A DNA stretch of 8,049 nt, from assembly GCA_009780625.1 (NCBI GenBank), contig WQZR01000048.1, positions 1 to 8,049 on the forward strand, written 5' to 3'. The stretch is from Bacillota bacterium (lineage in GTDB: Bacteria > Bacillota > Clostridia > Christensenellales > UBA1242). Below, piece after piece: positions 1-5,422 of the stretch (the stretch's first letter is position 1; every line of letters begins with the position of its first letter). Under the pieces are notes generated by a model, which had not been told where the DNA came from, did not search any database, and worked only from the letters and a program-made list of their open reading frames with translations. Made by a program: the position numbers and the translations under genes.

Positions 1-1
1 C

Positions 2-868
2 CAAAGACTTTTTGAAGAACTAGACAGAAGGCTTAATGCAAGTTTCAATGGCATGAATGAAAGATTGGAACTAATCACAAAAGGCTTTGGAGAGATTTCG
101 GAGTTTGGAAGAGGCGTTGATGAAATCAAAAAAGCACTTGGAAACGTTAAGGTTAGGGGAATTGTTGGCGAAATTCAACTTGGAATTTTGCTAGAGCAAA
201 TGCTTGCACCAACTCAATATATCAAAAACGCACAAACTCTAAAAAACAGCCAAGCAAGGGTGGACTTTGCAATCAGACTTCCAGGCAAAGACGAAAGAGA
301 TATATTGCTTCCAATAGATGCAAAATTCCCACTTGAAGACTATGTTCGTTTGACAGAAGCAATAAATCAAAACAATCAAGCAGCAATCAAAGATGCAGAA
401 GCAAGAATTGAAATTCAAATTGTGAAACAAGCAAAAGAAATCACGAAGTATATAAACCCACCAGAAACAACAGATTTTGCAATTATGTATATTCCAACTG
501 AAGGCTTGTTTGCAGAGATTTTAAGAAGACCAGGGCTTACAGAAAGAGTTCACAGAGAGTTTAAGGTTTCAATCACAGGACCTTCAACAATTGCGGCGTT
601 CTTATCTAGTTTAAAAATGGGCTTCCAAACTTTGTATGTTGAAAAACGCAGCAGCGAAATATTTAAGCACCTTGCAGAGTTTAATAAAGACTTCAACACA
701 TTTGTGACAACTCTAGAAAAAGCAGAAAAGAAAATTGGTGAGGCAAGTGGGCATATTGGCGAAGCAACAAACAGAACGCGAATCATTCAAAAGCGTTTAT
801 CTAAACTTGGTCACGGAAGCAGTGACCTTCTTGAAACAAAAGACCCTGATGACTACGAAGAACAATAA
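2..868 (+). CDS. rmuC: DNA recombination protein RmuC, C-terminal part (5' end outside window)
   Basis: The reading frame is open from the first complete codon, so the gene begins upstream; the ATG at 53 is internal. The 288 residues seen cover the RmuC core. Counting from the methionine at 53, the typical block VRGIVGEIQLG (34-44) is followed by RVDFAI (D71) and PIDAKFP (D89, K91). These residues match the PD-(D/E)XK nuclease-like centre predicted for this family. The C-terminal stretch (about 205-250) is charged and helical, as usual. RmuC limits rearrangement between inverted repeats in E. coli; its biochemical activity is not well settled. The protein's usual N-terminal membrane anchor or coiled coil would lie outside the window. 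The TAA at 866-868 is followed after 10 nt by a lipoprotein gene with a strong ribosome site, so the two are probably co-transcribed. Family assignment is secure. Confidence 0.93.
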   Translation, partial: QRLFEELDRRLNASFNGMNERLELITKGFGEISEFGRGVDEIKKALGNVKVRGIVGEIQLGILLEQMLAPTQYIKNAQTLKNSQARVDFAIRLPGKDERDILLPIDAKFPLEDYVRLTEAINQNNQAAIKDAEARIEIQIVKQAKEITKYINPPETTDFAIMYIPTEGLFAEILRRPGLTERVHREFKVSITGPSTIAAFLSSLKMGFQTLYVEKRSSEIFKHLAEFNKDFNTFVTTLEKAEKKIGEASGHIGEATNRTRIIQKRLSKLGHGSSDLLETKDPDDYEEQ

Positions 869-872
869 GGAG
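867..872 (+). promoter_or_regulatory. Shine-Dalgarno site AAGGAG
   Basis: AAGGAG overlaps the rmuC stop codon and lies 6 nt before the ATG at 879. It decides the start of the lipoprotein gene at 879 rather than the in-frame ATG at 735, which lies inside rmuC. The overlap with the stop codon suggests translational coupling to rmuC. Confidence 0.88.
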
Positions 873-878
873 TTCAAT

Positions 879-2201
879 ATGAAAAAATTTTCAAAACTAA
901 TATTTATGTTTTTCGTTCTACCGTTCTTCTTTTTGACTGCCTGCTCGTTTGTGACCGAACTCGACCCTGAAGGCGGCGGCGGCTCTGGCGGTGGAGGCGG
1001 AGATGGTGGTGGCAGCGAGGTTTGCTGCGACAAAGACGACCACACAATGTGCGAGTTGTTGAAATTTGGACCAAACATGCTTCAAGGCTTTTCAATTATC
1101 ATTGATGCAGACTTCCAGTCTCTTGCAGTGGAAAGTCGAACAGGGCAAACACCAGCGACAAACAACAGAAACTTTCTTGTTGCGTTTGATTCTGAAAATG
1201 ATTTAAATCAAGTTGAGTTTATGTATGAAGGAAATGTTATAACCCAAGAAGAAATTTTGGCAACTGTTTCCGGTTTGTTTATTACAACAGAATTTACATA
1301 TATTATGTTTAGCCCACTTGGGCAAACAGTATCGCAGTCAAGTTTCACCGCTAATGGTTGGTTTGGAAACAATCAATGGGATAGAACCTTTGTTATCGAC
1401 AATGAAACAAAGAAACTTCATTCAACAACAGGAATTGGAACCTTTACAAGGATTCGCGAAAACTTTGTGAGTATAAACAATAGATTTCATAAACTGACAA
1501 TAGACAACGAAGGCAAACTTAAAGCAACAAGAATTATTGCAAATGACAACATCTCAGAATTCGATGTTATGATTGACATATATGGAAACGTGTTTGTTCT
1601 AAACAACATGGTGAACGAAATAAGAGACAATTTCTTCTTCTATACTTCAAGCTTCGCTCAGCTCTTTATGGGAAGTGATGGGCGAGTTTATACTCATAAC
1701 AACACATTCAGCACATTGATTCAAAATGGGCTTACTATTAGGTCTTTTGATTCTAGTTTGACACTTATAAATGTTCCTGCAAATAGAACTGCTTTGTTTG
1801 GTGAATACTTGATTAAAAATAACATGTTGTATTTTATATGGAATCAAAGCAACCCTACAACGATGCACGTAGCAACTCTTACAAACGGCGTAGCAAGTGG
1901 TGTTTCTAATAGAACAGGTTCAACATTTAGATTTGTAGGACATGAGATTTTTGCAGACCGTCTTGTTGAAGGAACCAGAAATCTTTTCCACTTCAACATG
2001 TCAACCAATCTTTTAAACACAACAGCAATAACAACATTTACCAGCATGAGAATTTCGAGAGAAACTATTATTCTGACGAGAGAGACCCTAGATGGAACTC
2101 AAGAATTTGCAGTTTTTGTGAAGGAAGGTGAGGTGCAGTTTGTACCACTTGCAGATATTGAAGACACTCAAAGACTTCTCACAATTCAACCAATAAAATA
2201 A
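879..2201 (+). CDS. Secreted lipoprotein with Gly/Ser linker, function unknown
   Basis: This 440-residue protein begins MKKFSKLIF with a long hydrophobic core and a lipobox LTAC (residues 19-22). It should be cleaved before Cys22, lipidated, and anchored on the outer face of the membrane. Residues 32-46 are a natural flexible spacer of glycines broken by Ser and Asp, followed by a cysteine cluster (C49, C50, C58). From about residue 60 the protein is rich in short alternating beta-type segments with repeated pieces such as FVIDNETKKLHS and HKLTIDNEGKLK. This pattern suggests a beta-propeller-like ligand- or protein-binding body; that is inferred from repetition alone. I recognise no enzymatic motif. 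It follows rmuC after 10 nt and ends in a terminator that overlaps its stop codon, so it is the last gene of that operon. The lipoprotein call is firm; the role is unknown. Confidence 0.88.
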   Translation: MKKFSKLIFMFFVLPFFFLTACSFVTELDPEGGGGSGGGGGDGGGSEVCCDKDDHTMCELLKFGPNMLQGFSIIIDADFQSLAVESRTGQTPATNNRNFLVAFDSENDLNQVEFMYEGNVITQEEILATVSGLFITTEFTYIMFSPLGQTVSQSSFTANGWFGNNQWDRTFVIDNETKKLHSTTGIGTFTRIRENFVSINNRFHKLTIDNEGKLKATRIIANDNISEFDVMIDIYGNVFVLNNMVNEIRDNFFFYTSSFAQLFMGSDGRVYTHNNTFSTLIQNGLTIRSFDSSLTLINVPANRTALFGEYLIKNNMLYFIWNQSNPTTMHVATLTNGVASGVSNRTGSTFRFVGHEIFADRLVEGTRNLFHFNMSTNLLNTTAITTFTSMRISRETIILTRETLDGTQEFAVFVKEGEVQFVPLADIEDTQRLLTIQPIK

Positions 2202-2223
2202 AAACGCCTTTCGGCGTTTTTTT
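2201..2223 (+). terminator. Rho-independent terminator of the rmuC-lipoprotein operon
   Basis: The arms AAAACGCC (2201-2208) and GGCGTTTT (2213-2220) form an 8-bp stem with a TTTC loop, followed by a run of T up to 2223. The stem starts at the last base of the lipoprotein stop codon. The A-rich left side would also let it work as a weaker terminator in reverse. Confidence 0.93.
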
Positions 2224-2282
2224 CTTAGCGTACTATATTACTTCCGCTTGGCTCCTACGGCTCTCATATATTCCTTACTAAG
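2224..2282. other. Intergenic segment with imperfect dyad, unassigned
   Basis: This 59-bp stretch is bounded by CTTAG (2224-2228) and its complement CTAAG (2278-2282). TATAT (2234-2238) and ATATA (2266-2270) also face each other, and the middle (CCGCTTGGCTCCTACGG) is GC-richer than the surrounding spacer. There is no ORF and no tRNA-like fold that I can see. It may be a degenerate repeat or part of a long leader. No function can be assigned. Confidence 0.35.
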
Positions 2283-2308
2283 AAACCCATGCATAGGTAT
2301 GTATATAT

Positions 2309-2314
2309 TATAAT
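2309..2314 (+). promoter_or_regulatory. -10 box TATAAT, candidate promoter of the repressor gene
   Basis: A perfect TATAAT sits at 2309-2314, with no convincing -35 at 16-18 bp. Transcription would start near 2321, inside the first operator, giving a 48-nt leader that contains the second operator. A second candidate is AATAAT at 2357-2362, which would start transcription at about 2369, the A of the ATG. Either -10 is overlapped by an operator, which fits autorepression. Confidence 0.5.
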
Positions 2315-2330
2315 GACCGATTTGGTCATT
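2312..2330. promoter_or_regulatory. Operator 1 of the XRE-type repressor (palindrome)
   Basis: Inverted repeat AATGACC-GATTT-GGTCATT with perfect 7-bp arms and a 5-bp spacer. Its core TGACCGATTTGGTCA (2314-2328) recurs exactly in operator 2, with centres 29 bp apart. It overlaps the TATAAT box. Its place just upstream of a Cro/C1-type gene makes it a likely binding site for that protein's dimer. Confidence 0.8.
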
Positions 2331-2337
2331 GTCAAAT

Positions 2338-2362
2338 ATTATTGACCGATTTGGTCAATAAT
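2338..2362. promoter_or_regulatory. Operator 2 of the XRE-type repressor (palindrome)
   Basis: Inverted repeat with perfect 10-bp arms ATTATTGACC (2338-2347) and GGTCAATAAT (2353-2362) around the same GATTT spacer. It ends 6 bp before the ATG at 2369 and covers the alternative -10 AATAAT. If transcription starts at 2321, the arms could also fold in the mRNA right in front of the start codon. Confidence 0.8.
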
Positions 2363-2368
2363 CATACT

Positions 2369-2590
2369 ATGATATTTGCTGAGACACTTAAGTTGAAAAG
2401 AAAAGAGAGGGGTCTTCTACAAAAAGATATTGCACAAGCGATAGGCGTTTCTGTTAAGACTATTTCTAGATTTGAACTTGGGGAAAGAGAGCCAAGTTTC
2501 GAAGTGCTTATAAAGATAGCTAACTTTTTTGAAACCAGCACTGATTACTTAGTTGGAAAAGTAGATGAATTCGGAAATCCGAAAAATTAA
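2369..2590 (+). CDS. Small Cro/C1-type (XRE family) helix-turn-helix repressor
   Basis: A 73-residue DNA-binding protein made almost entirely of one HTH_3 domain. The first helix is about residues 4-14. The helix-turn-helix is QKDIAQAIGVSVKTISRFE (18-36), with the second helix at about 18-25 and the recognition helix at about 29-36. The usual tail LGEREPSFEVLIKIANFF and TDYLVG follows. It is as short as minimal phage Cro or SinR-type regulators and has no dimerisation or sensor domain beyond the fold. I chose the ATG at 2369; a TTG at 2342 would put the start inside operator 2 and add residues before the family's usual N-terminus. There is no Shine-Dalgarno site. Two identical-core palindromes directly upstream imply autoregulation. 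Targets other than its own promoter are unknown. A lone phage-derived or housekeeping regulator are both possible. Confidence 0.9.
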   Translation: MIFAETLKLKRKERGLLQKDIAQAIGVSVKTISRFELGEREPSFEVLIKIANFFETSTDYLVGKVDEFGNPKN

Positions 2591-2616
2591 AAAAAGGTGA
2601 AAGCCTTTTTTATATT
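2591..2616 (+). terminator. Short hairpin terminator after the repressor gene
   Basis: AAAAAGGT (2591-2598) pairs with GCCTTTTT (2603-2610), closing on a GAAA tetraloop with one T-G wobble, then TATATT. Only three pairs are not A-T, so it is probably a leaky terminator. It starts right after the TAA of the repressor gene. Confidence 0.65.
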
Positions 2617-2617
2617 A

Positions 2618-2626
2618 TGATACACT
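2618..2626 (+). promoter_or_regulatory. Extended -10 promoter of the Nudix gene
   Basis: TGATACACT fits TGn-TACACT (4 of 6 to TATAAT, plus the TG extension). The overlapping TATGAT (2616-2621) is an alternative. No good -35 is visible. Transcription would start at about 2628-2633, leaving zero to six bases before the ATG at 2634, so the message would be leaderless or nearly so. There is no Shine-Dalgarno site. Confidence 0.5.
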
Positions 2627-2633
2627 AGTACTA

Positions 2634-3071
2634 ATGTCTGATATTTTTAAAATTAAACTGGGAAAAAAGGAAAACCATAAATATGGGTTTAGAGAAACCT
2701 GTTTTGGTATATGTATAAAGAATGGCAAGATTTATCTTCTAAAAAGACACGATGGAATGTATTTGATAGGTGGTGGGCTTGAAAAGAACGAGACAAAGGA
2801 AGAGTGTATCAAACGAGAGTTTCTAGAAGAAGTTGGAGTGGTTGTTTCAAAGTTAAAAGAGTTTTGCATAATTGACTGCTATTGGCTTACTGTGGAAAAA
2901 CAATTCATGAGGTCTCTAGCCAATATTTTTATTGTTGAAGTAACTGAAGAAATAGAAAAATCTGCTGAAGTAGAATATGAATTGGAACTAGTTGATTTAG
3001 ATTTAGCCGAAAACTTGTTGCCACTGCCTTATCACAAAGAAGCAGTTAGGCTATTTAAAGCCCGTTTATAA
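2634..3071 (+). CDS. Nudix hydrolase family protein
   Basis: A 145-residue protein with a complete Nudix box at residues 47-69: G47, E53, then REFLEEVGV (61-69), matching GX5EX7REUXEEXGU. The two glutamates E65 and E66 are expected to bind the Mg2+ that activates water for hydrolysis of a nucleoside-diphosphate-linked bond. Upstream of the box the usual beta strands are seen (CFGICIKNGKIYLLKR). The length is typical for a single-domain member. Nothing in the sequence fixes the substrate; nucleotide clean-up or nucleotide-sugar and cofactor pyrophosphates are the usual range. The start has no ribosome site and lies just after an extended -10. The last 17 bp overlap the end of the convergent phospholipase-like gene. 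The family is certain; the substrate is open. Confidence 0.93.
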   Translation: MSDIFKIKLGKKENHKYGFRETCFGICIKNGKIYLLKRHDGMYLIGGGLEKNETKEECIKREFLEEVGVVVSKLKEFCIIDCYWLTVEKQFMRSLANIFIVEVTEEIEKSAEVEYELELVDLDLAENLLPLPYHKEAVRLFKARL

Positions 3072-4002
3072 ACCCAAGTTTGCAGTTTGTTTTGGCAACC
3101 TGCATTTTTGTTGAAGCAGTGAATAACATGTTTATATGTCTAACACTTTCTTGTGTTGCCCTTTCAAAGATATCTTCCAGGCTTTCGTTGAAAAGTTCGC
3201 CTGTGTTGTCGTTTGTGTATTTCTTTTTTTCACTTGCATCAAGTTTTGTCTTTTGTTTAAAGTGAGAAACAAACCCAAACGGAACTTTTCCAATTCTGTT
3301 TAGAAATTTTGCCACACAGGTCATAAAACTTTTATAAAACAATTTGTTGAGTTCAATTGTTGAAACAATTGCTTCTTCTGTTTCGCCCTGAATGTCTGAA
3401 ATCTCTTTTATTGTTTTTTGGCTTTTCTCATATAGGTTTTCAAGCATCACATAATATAGCCCAGAAATTGCCCTGATGCTTCTTTGATTTGCTTGATGAT
3501 TATAGTGTTTATAAATTTTAAACCGTTGAACTTTTTTTCCAGTGAAACGTTTGTGCATTGCAACATCAATTTCCATTTCAAATTTTTGATGAAGGTCTGC
3601 ATTTGTTCTTAGTTTTTTTGGTTTGACGCTTCTTTGGTTTTCAAACAGTTTGTTCACTTCGTGCCCAACAAACACATGAATATATTTGTCTAGGTTATAG
3701 TGCGAGATGAAGCCAAACAAATAGGAGAGGAGAATCTCCTTTGTTTTTATATCAGTTATGTTGTTTATATATTTTTGAATTTCTATAATAAGATTGTCTA
3801 TGTTGTCTTCGTGAAGCCATGTTCCGGCTTTTGTTAGAGCATTGCCGCCTTTTTGAACTCTATGATAGTAAAGAATATCTGGACCCTGAAGCCCAACATT
3901 AAACGCAAAAAGGTTATCTTCTATGATTTTTTTTGCTTCTCTGTTGTCTAAATCTGCAATAATTTGCTTGCCGTTAAGCAAGTGTGATGTGAAATCTGCC
4001 AT
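3055..4002 (-). CDS. Zinc-dependent phospholipase C-like protein
   Basis: A 315-residue protein of the Zn-dependent phospholipase C superfamily, which hydrolyses phospholipid head groups to diacylglycerol or acts on related phosphoesters. The family's metal ligands can be read in order: H7 (FTSHLLNGK), D42 in LQGPDILYY, H64 (WLHEDN), H101-D105-H109 in ISHYNLDKYIH, and H138-E142 in LHQKFEMEID. No signal peptide or transmembrane segment is visible, so it appears cytoplasmic, unlike secreted clostridial alpha-toxins. Intracellular members of this family are common in Clostridia and mostly uncharacterised. The C-terminal third (about 180-315) is helical without a recognised motif. It is transcribed away from the acyltransferase operon across a shared 122-bp spacer and runs tail to tail into the Nudix gene. 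Substrate and direction of action are not proven. Confidence 0.85.
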   Translation of the reverse strand: MADFTSHLLNGKQIIADLDNREAKKIIEDNLFAFNVGLQGPDILYYHRVQKGGNALTKAGTWLHEDNIDNLIIEIQKYINNITDIKTKEILLSYLFGFISHYNLDKYIHVFVGHEVNKLFENQRSVKPKKLRTNADLHQKFEMEIDVAMHKRFTGKKVQRFKIYKHYNHQANQRSIRAISGLYYVMLENLYEKSQKTIKEISDIQGETEEAIVSTIELNKLFYKSFMTCVAKFLNRIGKVPFGFVSHFKQKTKLDASEKKKYTNDNTGELFNESLEDIFERATQESVRHINMLFTASTKMQVAKTNCKLGFINGL

Positions 4003-4008
4003 AGTTAT

Positions 4009-4017
4009 ATTATACCA
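4009..4017 (-). promoter_or_regulatory. Extended -10 promoter of the phospholipase-like gene
   Basis: On the minus strand the sequence reads TGGTATAAT: a perfect TATAAT (4014-4009) with a TGn extension and no good -35. Counting 7 nt downstream puts the transcription start at about 4002, the A of the ATG itself. The mRNA should therefore be leaderless; no Shine-Dalgarno site is present. Confidence 0.75.
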
Positions 4018-4057
4018 TGTGAAGGTGATAGTATGTGTAGGCTTTTTAGATTAAATA

Positions 4058-4078
4058 ACGACAACGGCCCTGTGTCGT
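4058..4078. promoter_or_regulatory. Imperfect 21-bp palindrome between divergent promoters
   Basis: Arms ACGACA (4058-4063) and TGTCGT (4073-4078) surround a centre containing GGCCC, and 8 of 10 base positions are symmetric. It lies about 53 bp upstream of the predicted start of the acyltransferase transcript and about 66 bp upstream of the phospholipase transcript start. That is a suitable place for a regulator acting on both. No run of T follows on either side, so it is not a terminator. The binding protein is unknown. Confidence 0.45.
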
Positions 4079-4085
4079 AATTCAT

Positions 4086-4114
4086 TTTACACAAATTTTT
4101 AAGTATGCTAGAAT
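4086..4114 (+). promoter_or_regulatory. Promoter of the acyltransferase-like operon
   Basis: The -35 is TTTACA (4086-4091), the spacer is 17 bp, and the extended -10 is TGC-TAGAAT (4106-4114). This is the best promoter in the window. Transcription should start at about 4121. The ATG at 4113 overlaps the -10 and would not be in the message, so the ATG at 4125 is chosen, with a leader of about four bases. Confidence 0.82.
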
Positions 4115-4124
4115 GGAATATTGT

Positions 4125-5402
4125 ATGGACAAATTAAACTACCCAAAGAAAATTAAATATACGGACTTAACAATAAAACCAAAGAAGCTTGCAACATGGC
4201 TTTTGTGGGTTGTTAAGGTTTTGCAATATATCTTGATGGGCAGAAGAAAACTTAAAATAACAAAAATTGGCATGGAAGGGCTTAACAAAGCAAGAGAGCC
4301 ATATCTGCACCTTATAACTCATATGCAATTTCTAGATTTTATTGTGGCAAAGCGAGCAACTGGTCCAATCAAGTTTGGAACAATTGCAACAATTGATGGC
4401 TTCGACAGAATGAAAGACTGGCTTATGCGCGTTGGGGGAGTTTTTCCAACAAGAAAATTTGCCGGCGGGGCAAACGATGTTCGAAGAATGCTTCATGTTG
4501 TGAAACATCACAAAGTGTCGCTGAATGTTTATCCCGAGGCAGAATATACACCAGATGGAATTTTAAGCCCAATTCCAGGAAACATGGGCAAGCTTGCAAA
4601 AATGCTTAAACTTCCAATTGTTGTTTTGCAAACGCAAGGAAACTATCTAATCAGACCAACTTGGGGAGACCAAAAAACAATATACGAAGTTCCACTTCAT
4701 GCTGTTCAGAAACTTATTCTAACCAAAGAAGAAGTTGAAACACTTCCAGCAGAAGAAATTCAAAAAAGAATCGAACAAGAAATGGACTACGACGAATATA
4801 GATATTGGCAAAACACTGGTTTTAAAATCAATTATAAAAACAGAGCAAAGGGAATGCACCATTTCCTGTATAAATGCCCAGCGTGCAAAGTTGAATTTCA
4901 AATGGCAAGCGACGCTGCAGAAATCTGGTGCAAGGCTTGCGATGTGAGACATCACCTTCGAAACGACGGTTGGCTGGAAACAGTGGGGCAAGAGAAAGCA
5001 TATTTTGCACATGTGCCTGATTGGGTGAAATGGCAAAGAGAAGAAGTGAGAAAAGAAATCAGAGCCGGAACGTATTACTTTAAAGTGAAAGGTCCAGGAA
5101 AAAGCCTTCCAGACAGCAGACTTGGAAAGAAAGGCGTGGACATTGGCGAAGTGGAGCTAGAGCACGACATGAACGGCATCAGAATTCGCGGACACTATAA
5201 TGGACAAGATTTCTTAATCGAAAAAGAAGCGAGGGAACTATATAATGTTGAAGTCTATGTTTCACTGCTTCTGTATAAATGGCCAGCATTGGTTGCCCTA
5301 AGCACAGAAGAAGACACAATCTATTGCTTCACACCACAAAACGGAACTCAAGCAAAAATTCAATATGCAGTTAGGGAAATGTATAAACTAGCGACAAAAT
5401 AA
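4125..5402 (+). CDS. PlsC-like acyltransferase with zinc ribbon and C-terminal PH-like domain, copy 1
   Basis: A 425-residue protein. A hydrophobic stretch (22-38) may seat it on the membrane. The acyltransferase domain follows: HX4D motif at H66-D71 in THMQFLD, GGVFPTR (104-110) as the arginine motif, YPEAEY (136-141) in place of the usual FPEGTR, and LKLPIVV (161-167) as the proline motif. This suggests transfer of an acyl chain to a lysophosphatidic acid-type acceptor. A linker leads to a zinc ribbon, C251-P-A-C254 and C269-K-A-C272. After the conserved WQREEVRKEI (303-312), the end (about 338-421) looks PH-like: short strands, then a final helix after YCFTP. That last call is my inference. 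The EGTR motif is altered, so the substrate may differ from that of PlsC, or activity may be weak. It is the first gene of an operon with a paralog 20 nt downstream, roughly 40 percent identical by eye. Confidence 0.75.
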   Translation: MDKLNYPKKIKYTDLTIKPKKLATWLLWVVKVLQYILMGRRKLKITKIGMEGLNKAREPYLHLITHMQFLDFIVAKRATGPIKFGTIATIDGFDRMKDWLMRVGGVFPTRKFAGGANDVRRMLHVVKHHKVSLNVYPEAEYTPDGILSPIPGNMGKLAKMLKLPIVVLQTQGNYLIRPTWGDQKTIYEVPLHAVQKLILTKEEVETLPAEEIQKRIEQEMDYDEYRYWQNTGFKINYKNRAKGMHHFLYKCPACKVEFQMASDAAEIWCKACDVRHHLRNDGWLETVGQEKAYFAHVPDWVKWQREEVRKEIRAGTYYFKVKGPGKSLPDSRLGKKGVDIGEVELEHDMNGIRIRGHYNGQDFLIEKEARELYNVEVYVSLLLYKWPALVALSTEEDTIYCFTPQNGTQAKIQYAVREMYKLATK

Positions 5403-5411
5403 AAAAATTAA

Positions 5412-5418
5412 AAGAGGA
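5412..5418 (+). promoter_or_regulatory. Shine-Dalgarno site AAGAGGA
   Basis: AAGAGGA ends 4 nt before the ATG at 5423, in the 20-nt gap between the two paralogs. No promoter-like sequence fits in this gap, so the second gene depends on the first gene's transcript. It contrasts with the missing ribosome site of the first gene. Confidence 0.82.
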
Positions 5419-5422
5419 AAAA

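Noticed and set aside
735..878. Upstream in-frame extension of the lipoprotein gene to the ATG at 735
   Set aside because: It would overlap rmuC by 134 bases and place 48 charged residues before the signal peptide; the AAGGAG site and lipobox fix the start at 879.
797..1078. Proline-rich minus-strand ORF opposite the lipoprotein gene
   Set aside because: The prolines are simply the reverse complement of the glycine spacer; there is no start signal, and the plus-strand gene is convincing.
2312..2362. Two near-identical repeats as a short CRISPR array
   Set aside because: There are only two units with a 14-bp gap between their cores, each palindromic, and they lie directly before a repressor gene; operators explain them better.
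2342..2368. TTG start at 2342 for the repressor
   Set aside because: It lies inside operator 2, lacks a ribosome site, and adds residues coded by the operator itself before the normal HTH N-terminus.
2369..3071. Repressor plus Nudix gene as a toxin-antitoxin pair
   Set aside because: A terminator and a new promoter separate them, and the Nudix protein has a complete catalytic box with no toxin-like feature.
4058..4078. The palindrome as a terminator of either divergent gene
   Set aside because: Both neighbouring genes are transcribed away from it and no T run follows on either strand.
4113..4124. ATG at 4113 as start of the first acyltransferase-like gene
   Set aside because: It overlaps the -10 box TAGAAT (4109-4114), so it lies upstream of the predicted transcription start.
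4719..5036. Minus-strand ORFs within the acyltransferase-like genes (also 5981-6232 and 6305-6574)
   Set aside because: They are antisense to conserved protein domains and have no ribosome site, promoter or recognisable product.
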